Shown here one piece after another: positions 1 through 8,042 of a DNA stretch of 64,000 bases (positions are counted from its first letter, which is position 1; every line of letters starts with the position of its first letter). Under the pieces are notes generated by a model, which saw only the letters and a program-made list of their open reading frames with translations, ran no database searches and was not told the origin of the DNA. The position numbers and the translations under genes were made by a program. The stretch lies in contig DHHF01000011.1 in the NCBI GenBank assembly GCA_002403155.1, positions 1-64,000 on the forward strand, written 5' to 3'. The stretch comes from Sulfurovum sp. UBA4779. GTDB taxonomy: Bacteria > Campylobacterota > Campylobacteria > Campylobacterales > Sulfurovaceae.

Positions 1-2
1 AA

Positions 3-254
3 ATGAACGATAAAGAACTTTTAGACTACCTCAAGTCCACTTTCGAGGAGTCAAAGACTCTTACGGAAGGATCGAGAAAAGAGGGCCGGGATGCGTATGA
101 GTATATGAGGGGAAACCAGCTTCCGGCTGATGTGATCGAGGCGCTTGAGGACAGGGGGCAGCCGTTGATGGATGGTTTCGGACTGATCGCTTTTGCATCC
201 GTTTTTCCTATGATTACGGTTATGGGGTATAGTATATTGTTGGATAAAAAGTAA
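3..254 (+). pseudogene. Truncated phage portal-like fragment
   Basis: An 83-codon frame starting two bases from the window edge, so it may begin further upstream. The middle part (a Gly-Asn-Gln-Leu-Pro stretch, then an Ala-Leu-Glu-Asp-Arg-Gly-Gln-Pro stretch near residues 37-54) resembles the N-terminal region of P22-type phage portal proteins, where GNQ(W/L)P and RGQP motifs precede the main fold. Full portal proteins are several hundred residues long. Here the similarity ends after RGQP and about 28 residues with a hydrophobic stretch follow. After the stop at 252-254 the same frame stays open to a TAG at 393-395. This suggests a decayed prophage gene. The portal match is from memory of the family. 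It could also be an unrelated small membrane protein. Confidence 0.4.
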
Positions 255-399
255 AAGAATAGTTTTCGACAAAAAAAGACCAAACTGAAACATAACATTA
301 TTGACTTATTTGGCAAATTTTTATGTGGAATGGTTGCAACAGGAAATATCCCTGCTGCAAAAGACAGATATACAAGAAAACAAATCAATAAATAGGGAA

Positions 400-1167
400 T
401 TATTTATCGTATTTGTGATAAAGATATTCTGCCAATCCGCTTGATTCGCTATCCGTCATGGCACCCTTGAGCGATGGCATAAGGCCGAACTTTTTAATGG
501 CTTTTCCGCCGTAAAGCGATTTTCTTTTGTCAGGTTCATTGATATAATCTTTGATAAAATCGACAAACGCCTCTTTTGTTTTTGTCTCGGTTTTTAACTT
601 ATCGATCACATCTTTGGCATACGGTGCGCCGTAGATGTTTGTCACTTTGCCTCCGGCCTCGTTGACGCCCAGTATGGTAGCGTGGCAGCCTGCGCAATGT
701 TTGTTAAAAAGTGCTTCGTTTGCTTTTTCTTGGGCTGATTGTTCCTCTTTTGTAGGGCTAACGGCTTCTTCTGTTATTTGCGGCTTTTTGCCGTATTCGC
801 TGTAAAGATACTCTGCCAGTACGCTTGATTCGCTATCCGTCATGGCACCCTTGAGCGATGGCATAAGGCCGAACTTTTTAATGGCTTTTCCGCCGTAAAG
901 CGATTTTCTTTTGTCAGGTTCATTGATATAATCTTTGATAAAACCGACAAACGCCTCTTTTGTTTTGGTTTCGGTTTTTAACTTATCGATCACATCTTTG
1001 GCATACGGTGCGCCGTAGATGTTTGTCACTTTGCCTCCGGCCTCGTTGACGCCCAGTATGGTAGCGTGGCAGCCTGCGCAATGTTTGTTAAAAAGTGCTT
1101 CTGCTGTTTGTGACAACAGTGTAGATGTGGTTAATAATGTATAAAGTGCAATGCTTTTCATTTTCAT
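400..1167 (-). CDS. Secreted cytochrome c with tandemly duplicated heme domain
   Basis: 255 residues with a signal peptide ending near Thr-Ala-Glu-Ala (residues 21-24), so the product is periplasmic. Two class I cytochrome c domains follow, each with one CAGCH heme-binding motif and a Phe-Gly-Leu-Met-Pro segment that probably supplies the axial Met, then a Leu-Ala-Glu-Tyr-Leu helix. The domains are joined by a Glu/Pro/Lys-rich linker (around residues 125-145) and are almost identical, differing at about one Gly/Asp, one Val/Gly and the C-terminal few residues. The DNA repeat is 384 bp in period. Expected role: small diheme electron carrier in respiration. AAAGGA lies at 1176-1181 before the start and a TATAAT box is at 1201-1206. 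The gene stands alone, divergent from fabD. The partner oxidase is not visible here. Confidence 0.88.
   Translation of the reverse strand: MKMKSIALYTLLTTSTLLSQTAEALFNKHCAGCHATILGVNEAGGKVTNIYGAPYAKDVIDKLKTETKTKEAFVGFIKDYINEPDKRKSLYGGKAIKKFGLMPSLKGAMTDSESSVLAEYLYSEYGKKPQITEEAVSPTKEEQSAQEKANEALFNKHCAGCHATILGVNEAGGKVTNIYGAPYAKDVIDKLKTETKTKEAFVDFIKDYINEPDKRKSLYGGKAIKKFGLMPSLKGAMTDSESSGLAEYLYHKYDK
419..717. repeat. Direct repeat copy A (cytochrome heme domain)
   Basis: This 299-bp stretch matches 803-1101 at an offset of exactly 384 bp (128 codons), with only scattered mismatches. It encodes the second heme domain of the cytochrome gene. High identity at silent positions points to a recent duplication or continued gene conversion. 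Confidence 0.9.
803..1101. repeat. Direct repeat copy B (cytochrome heme domain)
   Basis: Partner of 419-717. It encodes the first heme domain. Because the period is a multiple of three, loss or gain of one unit by recombination would keep the reading frame and change the number of hemes. Confidence 0.9.
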
Positions 1168-1200
1168 CTGGTGTATCCTTTCTTTAATTAACTTATGATA

Positions 1201-1206
1201 ATTATA
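1201..1206 (-). promoter_or_regulatory. -10 box of the cytochrome gene
   Basis: TATAAT on the minus strand, 34 bases before the ATG at 1167, giving a leader of roughly 27 nt that contains AAAGGA. No clear -35 box is visible, which is usual for the housekeeping promoters of Campylobacterota. Confidence 0.55.
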
Positions 1207-1375
1207 ACATGTAATAATATTAAAATACAGATAAAAAACTTGACGGTAAGCTCAAAAAAGCAAAAAACAGCAAAAACACAAACGGCAATGGTTATTCTTT
1301 GCTCTAAAAAGCCCATCTTAACATAAGATAAATTTAACATGGTAAAATACATTTATATTACGATAAAGGATAGTT

Positions 1376-2314
1376 ATGTCAGTAAGATGTGCATTTTTAT
1401 TTCCGGGACAGGGGTCTCAGGCTGTCGGGATGGGACAGGATTTTTTTAACAATTCAGAAGTTGCAAAGCAGATGATCTTTGATGCAAGCCAAAGAACAGG
1501 TATCAACTTCGAAGAGCTGCTTTTTACCGAAAACGACAAACTCGCTCAAACCGAATACACGCAGCCTGCGATCTTGCTTGTCAGTGCGATCGCACATAAA
1601 CTTTTTACCGACGCAACAGGCATCAAGCCGGTATTGGCTTTGGGGCATTCATTGGGCGAGTTTTCGGCATTGGTAGCTGCAGAGGCATTGGATGCGATCG
1701 ACGCAGTAGCGCTTGTGAACCTGCGCGGAAAACTGATGGCGCAAGCTTGCGAGGGACAAGATGTAGGCATGCTCGTGAGCCTTGGACTGGATGATGCAAC
1801 GGTTGAAGCAATTACTGCATGCCAAAGAGAAGCCGGAAAGAAGGTTTGGGCCGTAAATTACAATGCCGAGGGGCAGATCGTGATCGCCGGGATCAAAAAG
1901 GATCTGGAAGCGCTTGTCGATGTGCTCAAAGAGGCAAAAGCAAAAAGGGCGATGCTGCTCAATATGTCGGTTGCGAGCCACTGTCCGTTGCTTGAGAGTG
2001 CCGGTGCGCCGCTTGAAGCCAAACTCAAAGAGATGCTCAAAGAGAGTTTTATCGCTCCGGTCATCTCCAATGTCACCGCAAAGCCTTACAGTACCAAAGA
2101 AGAAGCGCTTGCATTGCTTCCTAAACAGTTGGTAAAGCCGGTACTGTATAAACAAAGCATTGCCAATATCGATACCCAAGTGGACTGCTATATTGAGTTT
2201 GGCCAAGGCAATGTGCTCAAAGGGTTAAACAAAAATGCGACTTCCAAGCCCCATTTCAATGTTTCGGATATGGCTTCGCTTAAAGCAACGATCGAAGCAA
2301 TCAAAGAGCTCTAA
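1376..2314 (+). CDS. fabD: Malonyl-CoA:ACP transacylase
   Basis: FabD moves the malonyl group from CoA to acyl carrier protein to supply fatty-acid elongation in the cytoplasm. The 312-residue length is normal for the family. GQGSQ sits at residues 11-15, the nucleophile elbow GHSLGEF has Ser at about residue 92, and the partner His lies in the Val-Ala-Ser-His-Cys segment near residue 201. AAAGGA precedes the ATG by a few bases. The stop shares one base with the start of mtn, so this is the first gene of a long co-transcribed run. No other fatty-acid gene is adjacent. Confidence 0.96.
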   Translation: MSVRCAFLFPGQGSQAVGMGQDFFNNSEVAKQMIFDASQRTGINFEELLFTENDKLAQTEYTQPAILLVSAIAHKLFTDATGIKPVLALGHSLGEFSALVAAEALDAIDAVALVNLRGKLMAQACEGQDVGMLVSLGLDDATVEAITACQREAGKKVWAVNYNAEGQIVIAGIKKDLEALVDVLKEAKAKRAMLLNMSVASHCPLLESAGAPLEAKLKEMLKESFIAPVISNVTAKPYSTKEEALALLPKQLVKPVLYKQSIANIDTQVDCYIEFGQGNVLKGLNKNATSKPHFNVSDMASLKATIEAIKEL

Positions 2315-3009
2315 TGGGAAAAATCGCCATCATGGGCGCCATGCCCGAAGAGATAGAGCCGCTTTTAGCCAGACTTGAGAATGTCAAAGAACATGTGTAT
2401 GGCGCGAATGTATATTATGAGGGGCAATACGGCAAAAAAAAGGTGGTCGTCGCTTATTCAAAAATAGGAAAAGTGTTTGCCGCTTTGACTGCAACGATAT
2501 TGATTGAAAAATTCGGTTGTGAAAAATTGCTTTTTTCCGGTGTGGCCGGGGCAATCAGCGATGATCTGAAAATCGGTGATTTGGTGATCGCTGACGGATT
2601 GTGTCAGCACGATCTGGATATCACGGCATTTGGACATCCTTACGGGTATGTGCCCGAAGGCGAAGTGTGCATTCCTACGGATGTCAATCTTAGAAATATT
2701 GCCAAGCAGGTTGCACAAGAGAAGGCCATAACGCTCAAAGAGGGCGTGATCGCTACGGGCGATCAGTTTGTGGCCAGTTTTGAGCGTAAAGAATGGGTGG
2801 GAAGAACTTTTGACGCCAGTGCTTTGGAAATGGAAGGTGCAAGTGTCGCCGTGGTCTGCAACGCTTTGAACGTGCCGTTTTTTATCTTAAGGGCGATCAG
2901 CGACAGTGCAGATATGGATGCGGGATTTGATTTTGATGCATTTTTGGAGAGTTCGGCTAAAGTAAGTGCAGAATTTATTTTGGAAATGGTGGACAGGATT
3001 GAAGAATAA
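2314..3009 (+). CDS. mtn: 5'-methylthioadenosine/S-adenosylhomocysteine nucleosidase
   Basis: Hydrolyses the N-glycosidic bond of methylthioadenosine and S-adenosylhomocysteine. In Campylobacterota the same family also cleaves 6-amino-6-deoxyfutalosine in menaquinone synthesis (MqnB role); this dual use is known for the family and inferred here. At 231 residues it has the usual length. It starts with the typical Ile-Ala-Ile-Met-Gly-Ala-Met-Pro-Glu-Glu segment. The adenine/ribose-binding Ala-Leu-Glu-Met-Glu-Gly-Ala motif is near residue 170 and the catalytic Asp in Arg-Ala-Ile-Ser-Asp near residue 195. Its ATG overlaps the fabD stop by one base. Confidence 0.94.
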   Translation: MGKIAIMGAMPEEIEPLLARLENVKEHVYGANVYYEGQYGKKKVVVAYSKIGKVFAALTATILIEKFGCEKLLFSGVAGAISDDLKIGDLVIADGLCQHDLDITAFGHPYGYVPEGEVCIPTDVNLRNIAKQVAQEKAITLKEGVIATGDQFVASFERKEWVGRTFDASALEMEGASVAVVCNALNVPFFILRAISDSADMDAGFDFDAFLESSAKVSAEFILEMVDRIEE

Positions 3010-3793
3010 CACAAGCGATAAAAATATTGTCATAAGCAAAAAGCTTCTTAAGCTCATCGGAAAAACGAATGCGCAGTTTAGGCTGATCAAGGAGGGCGAT
3101 AAAGTATTGGTAGGATTAAGCGGAGGCAAAGATTCTTTAGCTTTGGTGCACGCACTTAAGCATATGCAGCGTCATGCGCCGTTTGATTTTGAGTTTGAAG
3201 CCTGCACGGTAAAGTACGGAATGCCTGATGAACATTATGCTTATTTGGAGGCGCACTGCAAGGCGCATGGCATCAAACATACGGTTTTTGATACCAATAT
3301 CTTTGAGGTTTCGCAAAATACGATCCGGGAGAACAGCTCCTACTGCAGCTATTTTTCCCGTATGAGACGCGGTGCGCTTTATACGTTTGCCGAGCAGGGC
3401 GGATTTAACAAAGTGGCTTTAGGGCATCATTTTGACGATATGGTTGAGAGCTTTTTTATGAATATGTTCTATAACGGCACGATGCGCGCTTTGGCGCCGA
3501 TCTATAAAGCGCAAAGAGGATTTCATCTTATCCGGCCTCTGATACAAGTCAGGGAAACGCAGTTAAGGGCATTTGCAGACGAGAACAGCTTGCAAACGAT
3601 CGGCAATGAAGCATGCCCGGCGATGCTTAAAGATGTCAAGATGCCTTATGCCAGAGCGCAAACCAAAGAGTGGCTCTCAGGAATGGAAAAAGAGAACAAA
3701 GAGCTTTTTAAGCGCATACAGGCTTCTTTCAAACATATACACGATGAGACCTTTCTTGATCCGGAGCGTTGGGATAGGGATGACATTGGGTGA
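2999..3793 (+). CDS. TtcA-like tRNA 2-thiolation enzyme (ATP pyrophosphatase fold)
   Basis: Belongs to the PP-loop family that includes TtcA, which thiolates C32 of tRNAs. SGGKDS is near residues 40-45 and Leu-Gly-His-His-Phe-Asp-Asp follows in the middle, as in TtcA. The usual Cys-x-x-Cys iron-sulfur motif before Ser-Arg-Leu-Arg-Arg-Gly is altered: here it reads Cys-Ser-Tyr-Phe, so the second Cys is Phe. A later Cys (in Glu-Ala-Cys-Pro) may match the third ligand. The frame is open from an ATG at 2966 inside mtn, but the TTG at 2999 lies just after GGACAGGA and overlaps mtn by only 11 bases, so I favour it. The next gene overlaps by 14 bases. The exact tRNA substrate is uncertain. Confidence 0.8.
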   Translation: MKNNTSDKNIVISKKLLKLIGKTNAQFRLIKEGDKVLVGLSGGKDSLALVHALKHMQRHAPFDFEFEACTVKYGMPDEHYAYLEAHCKAHGIKHTVFDTNIFEVSQNTIRENSSYCSYFSRMRRGALYTFAEQGGFNKVALGHHFDDMVESFFMNMFYNGTMRALAPIYKAQRGFHLIRPLIQVRETQLRAFADENSLQTIGNEACPAMLKDVKMPYARAQTKEWLSGMEKENKELFKRIQASFKHIHDETFLDPERWDRDDIG

Positions 3794-4763
3794 GCAGCGA
3801 GCAGTGAGCAGCAAACAATTAACCGTACAACAAAAAGACCGACTTGACAAGGTGCTGGCAACCCAATTGGATATCAGCCGCAACCAGGTAGAAAAGCTTA
3901 TCAAAGAGGGGCTTGTCAGTGTCAACGGCAAAACGGTAACCAAGGCCAGCTTCAAAGTCGAAGCAGGGGATGAGGTAGCCTACACGTTTAAAGAGGCTCA
4001 AAAAAAAGAAGCGCCCATGATAGACTTTGATGTGGAGATCCTCTATGAAGACGAGCACCTCATGGTCATCAACAAACCTGCAGGGCTTGTTGTGCATCCT
4101 GCGCCTTCGGTCAAAGAGCCTACGCTGGTGGACTGGCTCGTGCATCAAGGCATTTCGCTCTCTACCGTCAGCGGCGAAGAACGCCACGGCATCGTGCACC
4201 GCATCGACAAGGAAACCACCGGGGCGCTGGTGATCGCCAAGACCAACCAGGCGCATGAAAAACTCAGCCTTCAGCTGCAGGATAAGAGTATGGGGCGGTA
4301 TTATCTGGCGCTTATCGACTATCCGCTCAAAGAAAACATTGTCGTGGATAAACCTATCGGCCGCAATCCAAAAAACAGGCTCAAAATGGATGTCGTGCCT
4401 ACCGGGAAAAGTGCCAAGACAGCCTTTGTCAAACTTGCCGCTGCCTCTTGCGGGACCGAACTTATCGCGGCGAAACTGTTTACAGGCAGAACGCATCAGA
4501 TAAGGGTCCATTTAAGTACCCTCGGAAGGCATATACTCGGAGATGATTTATACGGCTTTAAGAGCAAAAGAGATAAAATATTACGAGTTAATTTACATGC
4601 ATATTTACTATATCTCACACATCCTGTCAGTGGAGAGAAGATGGAATTTATAGCTCCGCTGTTTGAGGATATGCAATTATTTCTGTCTAAAAATTTTGAG
4701 CAAGGTGACATCAATGAAAAAATCAACCCCATTGCTTTGGGCGCTCGGTTTGCTGGCGTTTAG
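3780..4763 (+). CDS. RluD-family 23S rRNA pseudouridine synthase
   Basis: Isomerises uridine to pseudouridine in rRNA. An S4 RNA-binding domain lies at about residues 17-75. The catalytic PseudoU_synth_2 domain follows, with His-Arg-Ile-Asp-Lys-Glu-Thr-Thr-Gly (catalytic Asp) near residue 145 and Gly-Arg-Thr-His-Gln-Ile-Arg-Val-His later. At 327 residues the length fits RluD/RluC. The open frame extends far upstream inside the preceding gene, but the ATG at 3780 overlaps that gene by only 14 bases. TTG 3786 and GTG 3804 are alternatives, the latter beyond most of the heptamer repeat. Which rRNA position is modified cannot be told from sequence. The 3' end overlaps the following lipoprotein gene by 50 bases. 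Confidence 0.9.
   Translation: MTLGEQRAVSSKQLTVQQKDRLDKVLATQLDISRNQVEKLIKEGLVSVNGKTVTKASFKVEAGDEVAYTFKEAQKKEAPMIDFDVEILYEDEHLMVINKPAGLVVHPAPSVKEPTLVDWLVHQGISLSTVSGEERHGIVHRIDKETTGALVIAKTNQAHEKLSLQLQDKSMGRYYLALIDYPLKENIVVDKPIGRNPKNRLKMDVVPTGKSAKTAFVKLAAASCGTELIAAKLFTGRTHQIRVHLSTLGRHILGDDLYGFKSKRDKILRVNLHAYLLYLTHPVSGEKMEFIAPLFEDMQLFLSKNFEQGDINEKINPIALGARFAGV
3791..3811. repeat. Three tandem 7-bp units (YGAGCAG)
   Basis: TGAGCAG, CGAGCAG and TGAGCAG follow one another. The first unit contains the stop codon of the TtcA-like gene, and the array lies within the first codons of the pseudouridine synthase. Seven is not a multiple of three, so a change in copy number would shift the frame between the ATG at 3780 and the rest of that gene. 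Confidence 0.7.
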
Positions 4764-5379
4764 CGGGTGCGGAAGTGTTCAGGGATTGATGATTTATGAG
4801 AAGGATGCTTCGTTAAACACAATAACGCAGGTCAAAGCGCTTCCCGCGATGAATACTGTCGGATTTGAATGGCAAAAAATAGAAGATGCCGAAGTGCGGG
4901 GAGTCAATATTTACAGGGGCACCCCTCAAGAGGGAGCACAAAAATTCAAACAAATCGGAAGCATCAACAATCGATATGCAACACACTTTGTAGATACCCG
5001 GGTATCTCCTGATACAGAATATGTTTATACGTTTACGACGTTTGCACTGGGCAAAGAATCCGAATATGGCAAAGTGCTTCATGTGAAAACACATCCTACT
5101 TTTAGTGCCGTTTCTTTTGTGAAGGCTTATAAAGTTGCATCCGAAGCCGTAAAAGTACTTTGGAAACCGCATGCGGACCCAAGGATCAATGCCTATATTA
5201 TCCAAAGAGCCGTAGACGGCGGAGAGTGGCAATATGTTGCGCTGGCCAAAGGACAGCTGATGGCCGAGTATATCGATATCTATGTTAGAAAACATCATAC
5301 CTATCAGTATCGTATCATTGCAAAAAGCTATGATGGGATTGAAGCCAAAGCCAGCCGGGCAGCCAGTATTTCACTATAA
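4714..5379 (+). CDS. Lipoprotein with fibronectin type III domains
   Basis: 221 residues. The N-terminus Met-Lys-Lys followed by a hydrophobic stretch and Phe-Ser-Gly-Cys near residue 18 is a lipoprotein signal. Two FN3-like beta-sandwich domains follow (about residues 40-125 and 130-220), with typical Gly-Phe-Glu-Trp / Val-Leu-Trp-Lys strands, Val-Asn-Ile-Tyr-Arg segments and Tyr-x-Tyr-x-Ile ends. The ATG at 4714 was chosen because it gives the signal peptide and has AAGGTG just before it. The gene lies between a pseudouridine synthase and trmB, an arrangement I associate with Campylobacterota. Likely an inner- or outer-membrane-anchored protein for protein contacts. No enzymatic motif was seen. 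Confidence 0.82.
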   Translation: MKKSTPLLWALGLLAFSGCGSVQGLMIYEKDASLNTITQVKALPAMNTVGFEWQKIEDAEVRGVNIYRGTPQEGAQKFKQIGSINNRYATHFVDTRVSPDTEYVYTFTTFALGKESEYGKVLHVKTHPTFSAVSFVKAYKVASEAVKVLWKPHADPRINAYIIQRAVDGGEWQYVALAKGQLMAEYIDIYVRKHHTYQYRIIAKSYDGIEAKASRAASISL

Positions 5380-5397
5380 AATAAAGAAGAAGAGAAG

Positions 5398-6573
5398 ATG
5401 CCACATTTAAAAATAGCTCCATTTGATACCTCACTGATAGAACAAAAAATGTACGGTGATGCCATGTTTCTTTTTCATGCGGTTGCTCTCAACGAAAAAG
5501 AAGAGATTTTGGGAATAAGATATAAAAATGAAGAGTTTTTGCTTCAGCTCAAACCGGGCGAAAAATCCTATCTGCTCAAATACGACAAAGTTACAAGGCC
5601 GCTAAAGGTCAATCTTCTCAAAGAAGCACTGCATGAAGTGTCTGTTCGTTTGGATGCGGATGTTTTGAGTTCAAATATCACGATACATCACAAAAAACCG
5701 CCTCTTTCATCGAGGTATTTTAAAAAAATAGACGAGTTTGAAAACATTGTTTACCCCAAAGAAAAAATATCAGTGGAGGTTGGGTTTGGCAGCGGGCGCC
5801 ATTTGCTGTATCAGGCTAAAAAGCACCCCGACACCCTTTTTATAGGCATAGAGATCCATACACCTTCGGCCCAGCAGGTGCTTAAACAGATAGAATTGCA
5901 GAATTTGCATAATATTTGGGTGGTGAATTATGACGCCAGGCTTTTTTTGGAGATGCTCCCCTCCAATGTCTGTGAACAGATTTTTGTGCATTTTCCGGTA
6001 CCTTGGGATAAAAAACCGCACAGAAGAGTGATCGGCAAGGGGTTTTTAGATGAATCTATGCGTGTGCTTAGAAAAGGGGGCCGATTGGAGCTGCGGACGG
6101 ACAGTGACACCTATTTCTGGTATGCGCTGGAAACTTTTTTTTCAGTACCGCAAACGAAAGTCGAAGTACAAAAAAATCAGCTTCTTGAGGTGACGAGCAA
6201 ATATGAGGCAAGATGGAGAAAACAAGAAAAAGATATCTATGATGTGTATGTAACCTGTATGCAGCAAAGCGAATCCAAAGTGCATCAGATCGATTTTGAT
6301 TTTCATGGAATAAAATATGTACAAGGATTAGAAGAGCGTTTAGCGACGGATGCGATAGTGTTTGAAGATTATTTTGTGCATTTTGAGCGCATCTACAAGG
6401 TAGGCAACGAAGGACTTTTGATACGGTGTGCGTTTGGAAGTTTTGACAGGCCGGAGCACAAATACCTCCTGCTCGATACAAAAGGCTGTCGCTATTTTGC
6501 ATCCTCTCCGGTCAAAACCACGGTTAACTTTAACGCACATCAAAAAATAGCGGAGTATTTGAATCATGTCTAA
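5398..6573 (+). CDS. trmB: tRNA (guanine-N7-)-methyltransferase, long form
   Basis: Uses S-adenosylmethionine to methylate G46 of tRNAs. The methyltransferase core begins near residue 120 with Val-Glu-Val-Gly-Phe-Gly-Ser-Gly (SAM-binding loop). His-Phe-Pro-Val-Pro-Trp-Asp-Lys-Lys near residue 200 corresponds to the diagnostic FPDPW(p)KkrH motif of TrmB, with Val replacing Asp. At 391 residues the protein is much longer than typical TrmB (about 230), with an N-terminal extension of about 115 residues and a C-terminal one of over 100. Long forms are known in Campylobacterota. GAAGAGAAG precedes the ATG. It overlaps ftsE by 8 bases. Confidence 0.9.
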   Translation: MPHLKIAPFDTSLIEQKMYGDAMFLFHAVALNEKEEILGIRYKNEEFLLQLKPGEKSYLLKYDKVTRPLKVNLLKEALHEVSVRLDADVLSSNITIHHKKPPLSSRYFKKIDEFENIVYPKEKISVEVGFGSGRHLLYQAKKHPDTLFIGIEIHTPSAQQVLKQIELQNLHNIWVVNYDARLFLEMLPSNVCEQIFVHFPVPWDKKPHRRVIGKGFLDESMRVLRKGGRLELRTDSDTYFWYALETFFSVPQTKVEVQKNQLLEVTSKYEARWRKQEKDIYDVYVTCMQQSESKVHQIDFDFHGIKYVQGLEERLATDAIVFEDYFVHFERIYKVGNEGLLIRCAFGSFDRPEHKYLLLDTKGCRYFASSPVKTTVNFNAHQKIAEYLNHV

Positions 6574-7240
6574 TGTCATCAGCGCTTCCCATCTTACCTT
6601 GGCTTATGATAGGGGCAAAAAAGAGATTATCAAAGATGCAACTTTCAATATCAAAAAAGGCGATTTTGTTTTTATTACCGGCCCGAGCGGTTCTGGAAAA
6701 TCAACACTTTTAAAAGCGCTGTATGGGCAGATTAAGCCCATTGAAGGAAATTTGGTGGTGGGAGGGCTTGATCTTACAACTGCACGTCAGAGAAAATTGC
6801 AGGATTTGCGGACGCATATGGGGATCATTTTTCAAGATTATAAGCTGATCAATGAATGGACCGTAGCTAAAAACGTCGTTTTGCCTTTGATGATCGCAGG
6901 TTATTCGCTGGATGTGCAGCAGACACAAGCACACAGGCTTCTTAAACATGTCAAGCTTTCCGAGCATGCCGATAAATATCCGATGGAACTCAGCGGAGGG
7001 GAGCAGCAGAGAGTGGGAGTCGCAAGAGCATTATCCAAAAATCCTGTAGTCATATTGGCGGATGAACCAACAGGGAATCTTGACGAGTATTCGTCCAACG
7101 TGATTTGGGATCTTATGGAAAATGCCTGCCAACAGCTTGAAACGACCGTCTTGGTAGTGACACATAAGATTCCGTCCATCTTTTCTTTACCGTATAGGCA
7201 TTTTATTATTGAAAGCAAGGGTGTGTATGAAGTTCATTAA
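6566..7240 (+). CDS. ftsE: Cell division ATP-binding protein FtsE
   Basis: ABC-type ATPase that pairs with FtsX at the divisome to control murein hydrolysis during septation. 224 residues. The Walker A motif Gly-Pro-Ser-Gly-Ser-Gly-Lys-Ser-Thr is at residues 39-47, the signature Leu-Ser-Gly-Gly-Glu-Gln-Gln-Arg near residue 140, and Walker B with Asp-Glu-Pro-Thr-Gly-Asn-Leu-Asp just after. The closely related LolD family was considered, but the adjacent FtsX-like permease and EnvC-like protein support FtsE. The ATG overlaps the trmB stop by 8 bases and ftsX overlaps the 3' end by 14 bases. Confidence 0.92.
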   Translation: MSNVISASHLTLAYDRGKKEIIKDATFNIKKGDFVFITGPSGSGKSTLLKALYGQIKPIEGNLVVGGLDLTTARQRKLQDLRTHMGIIFQDYKLINEWTVAKNVVLPLMIAGYSLDVQQTQAHRLLKHVKLSEHADKYPMELSGGEQQRVGVARALSKNPVVILADEPTGNLDEYSSNVIWDLMENACQQLETTVLVVTHKIPSIFSLPYRHFIIESKGVYEVH

Positions 7241-8042
7241 AAATCATCTGATGTTTATTTTGCCGCTGATGGCAATTTTGTTGGGCATAGAGTTTTTTCT
7301 TGTATTTGACAGAACAACCGATTCGTATGAAAGAGGGCTTAAAGAGGGGTATTCGATGCTGGTGGTTGCAAAAAAAACAATGACCCTGGAAGAACTTAAG
7401 CAGCTGAATGAACATATCGATAGCAGTGAAAACATCAAAAGAGAAAATATTGTCGATCAGATCGCCAAAGGCATCAGCAAAAGCAGTGCACAGGAGATAT
7501 TGCAGGCATTGCCTTATTTTTATTCGGTCAGGCTTGACAGTTATGTAAGCACTTCTGAGTTGGAAAAAATAAAAAAAGATCTTGAAAAAAATAAAAATAT
7601 CAGAAATGTAGAAACTTTCGGAAGCAGTTATAGCTCAAACTATAGACTCTTTTCTTTTATCAAATTTACACTGAGGATATTCATTGTTTTTATGGGTGTT
7701 ATCAGTTTGTTTTTGATCATTAAACAAATGGAAGTCTGGAAATATGCCCATAAAGAACGTATGCAAATTATGGAAATATTCGGTGCGCCTTTGATGCTTA
7801 GAAGCGGAGTGCTTTTTAAGATCGCACTTTTGGATGCTTTGGTTGCAACGATTATCACGGGTGCGTTTTTTTTATATTTGAAATTTTATTGGGCAGGAAA
7901 GAGCGGCATAGATATCATGATGCAAAATCAAGAAGCACTCTTTAGGATGACCGACATTGCTATCTTGTTGGCTTCGGCGATCGCGATCGTTGTTTTTGCT
8001 GTTTATACGGTCGTATTTTCTTCGGCAGGAGGACAAGAGTGA
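7227..8042 (+). CDS. ftsX: Cell division protein FtsX
   Basis: Membrane partner of FtsE; ATP hydrolysis by FtsE is passed through FtsX to a periplasmic amidase activator. 271 residues with four predicted membrane helices, one at the N-terminus (about residues 8-25) and three in the C-terminal half (about 150-170, 195-220 and 240-262). The periplasmic domain after helix 1 carries the Ser-Ala-Gln-Glu-Ile segment and a charged coiled stretch. The ATG at 7227 gives 14 bases of overlap with ftsE; an upstream in-frame start at 7209 adds six poorly supported residues. The last bases overlap the GTG start of the EnvC-like gene. Confidence 0.88.
   Translation: MKFIKNHLMFILPLMAILLGIEFFLVFDRTTDSYERGLKEGYSMLVVAKKTMTLEELKQLNEHIDSSENIKRENIVDQIAKGISKSSAQEILQALPYFYSVRLDSYVSTSELEKIKKDLEKNKNIRNVETFGSSYSSNYRLFSFIKFTLRIFIVFMGVISLFLIIKQMEVWKYAHKERMQIMEIFGAPLMLRSGVLFKIALLDALVATIITGAFFLYLKFYWAGKSGIDIMMQNQEALFRMTDIAILLASAIAIVVFAVYTVVFSSAGGQE

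Noticed and set aside
3819..4511. 230-codon minus-strand frame opposite the pseudouridine synthase
   Set aside because: Antisense shadow of a well-conserved catalytic domain.
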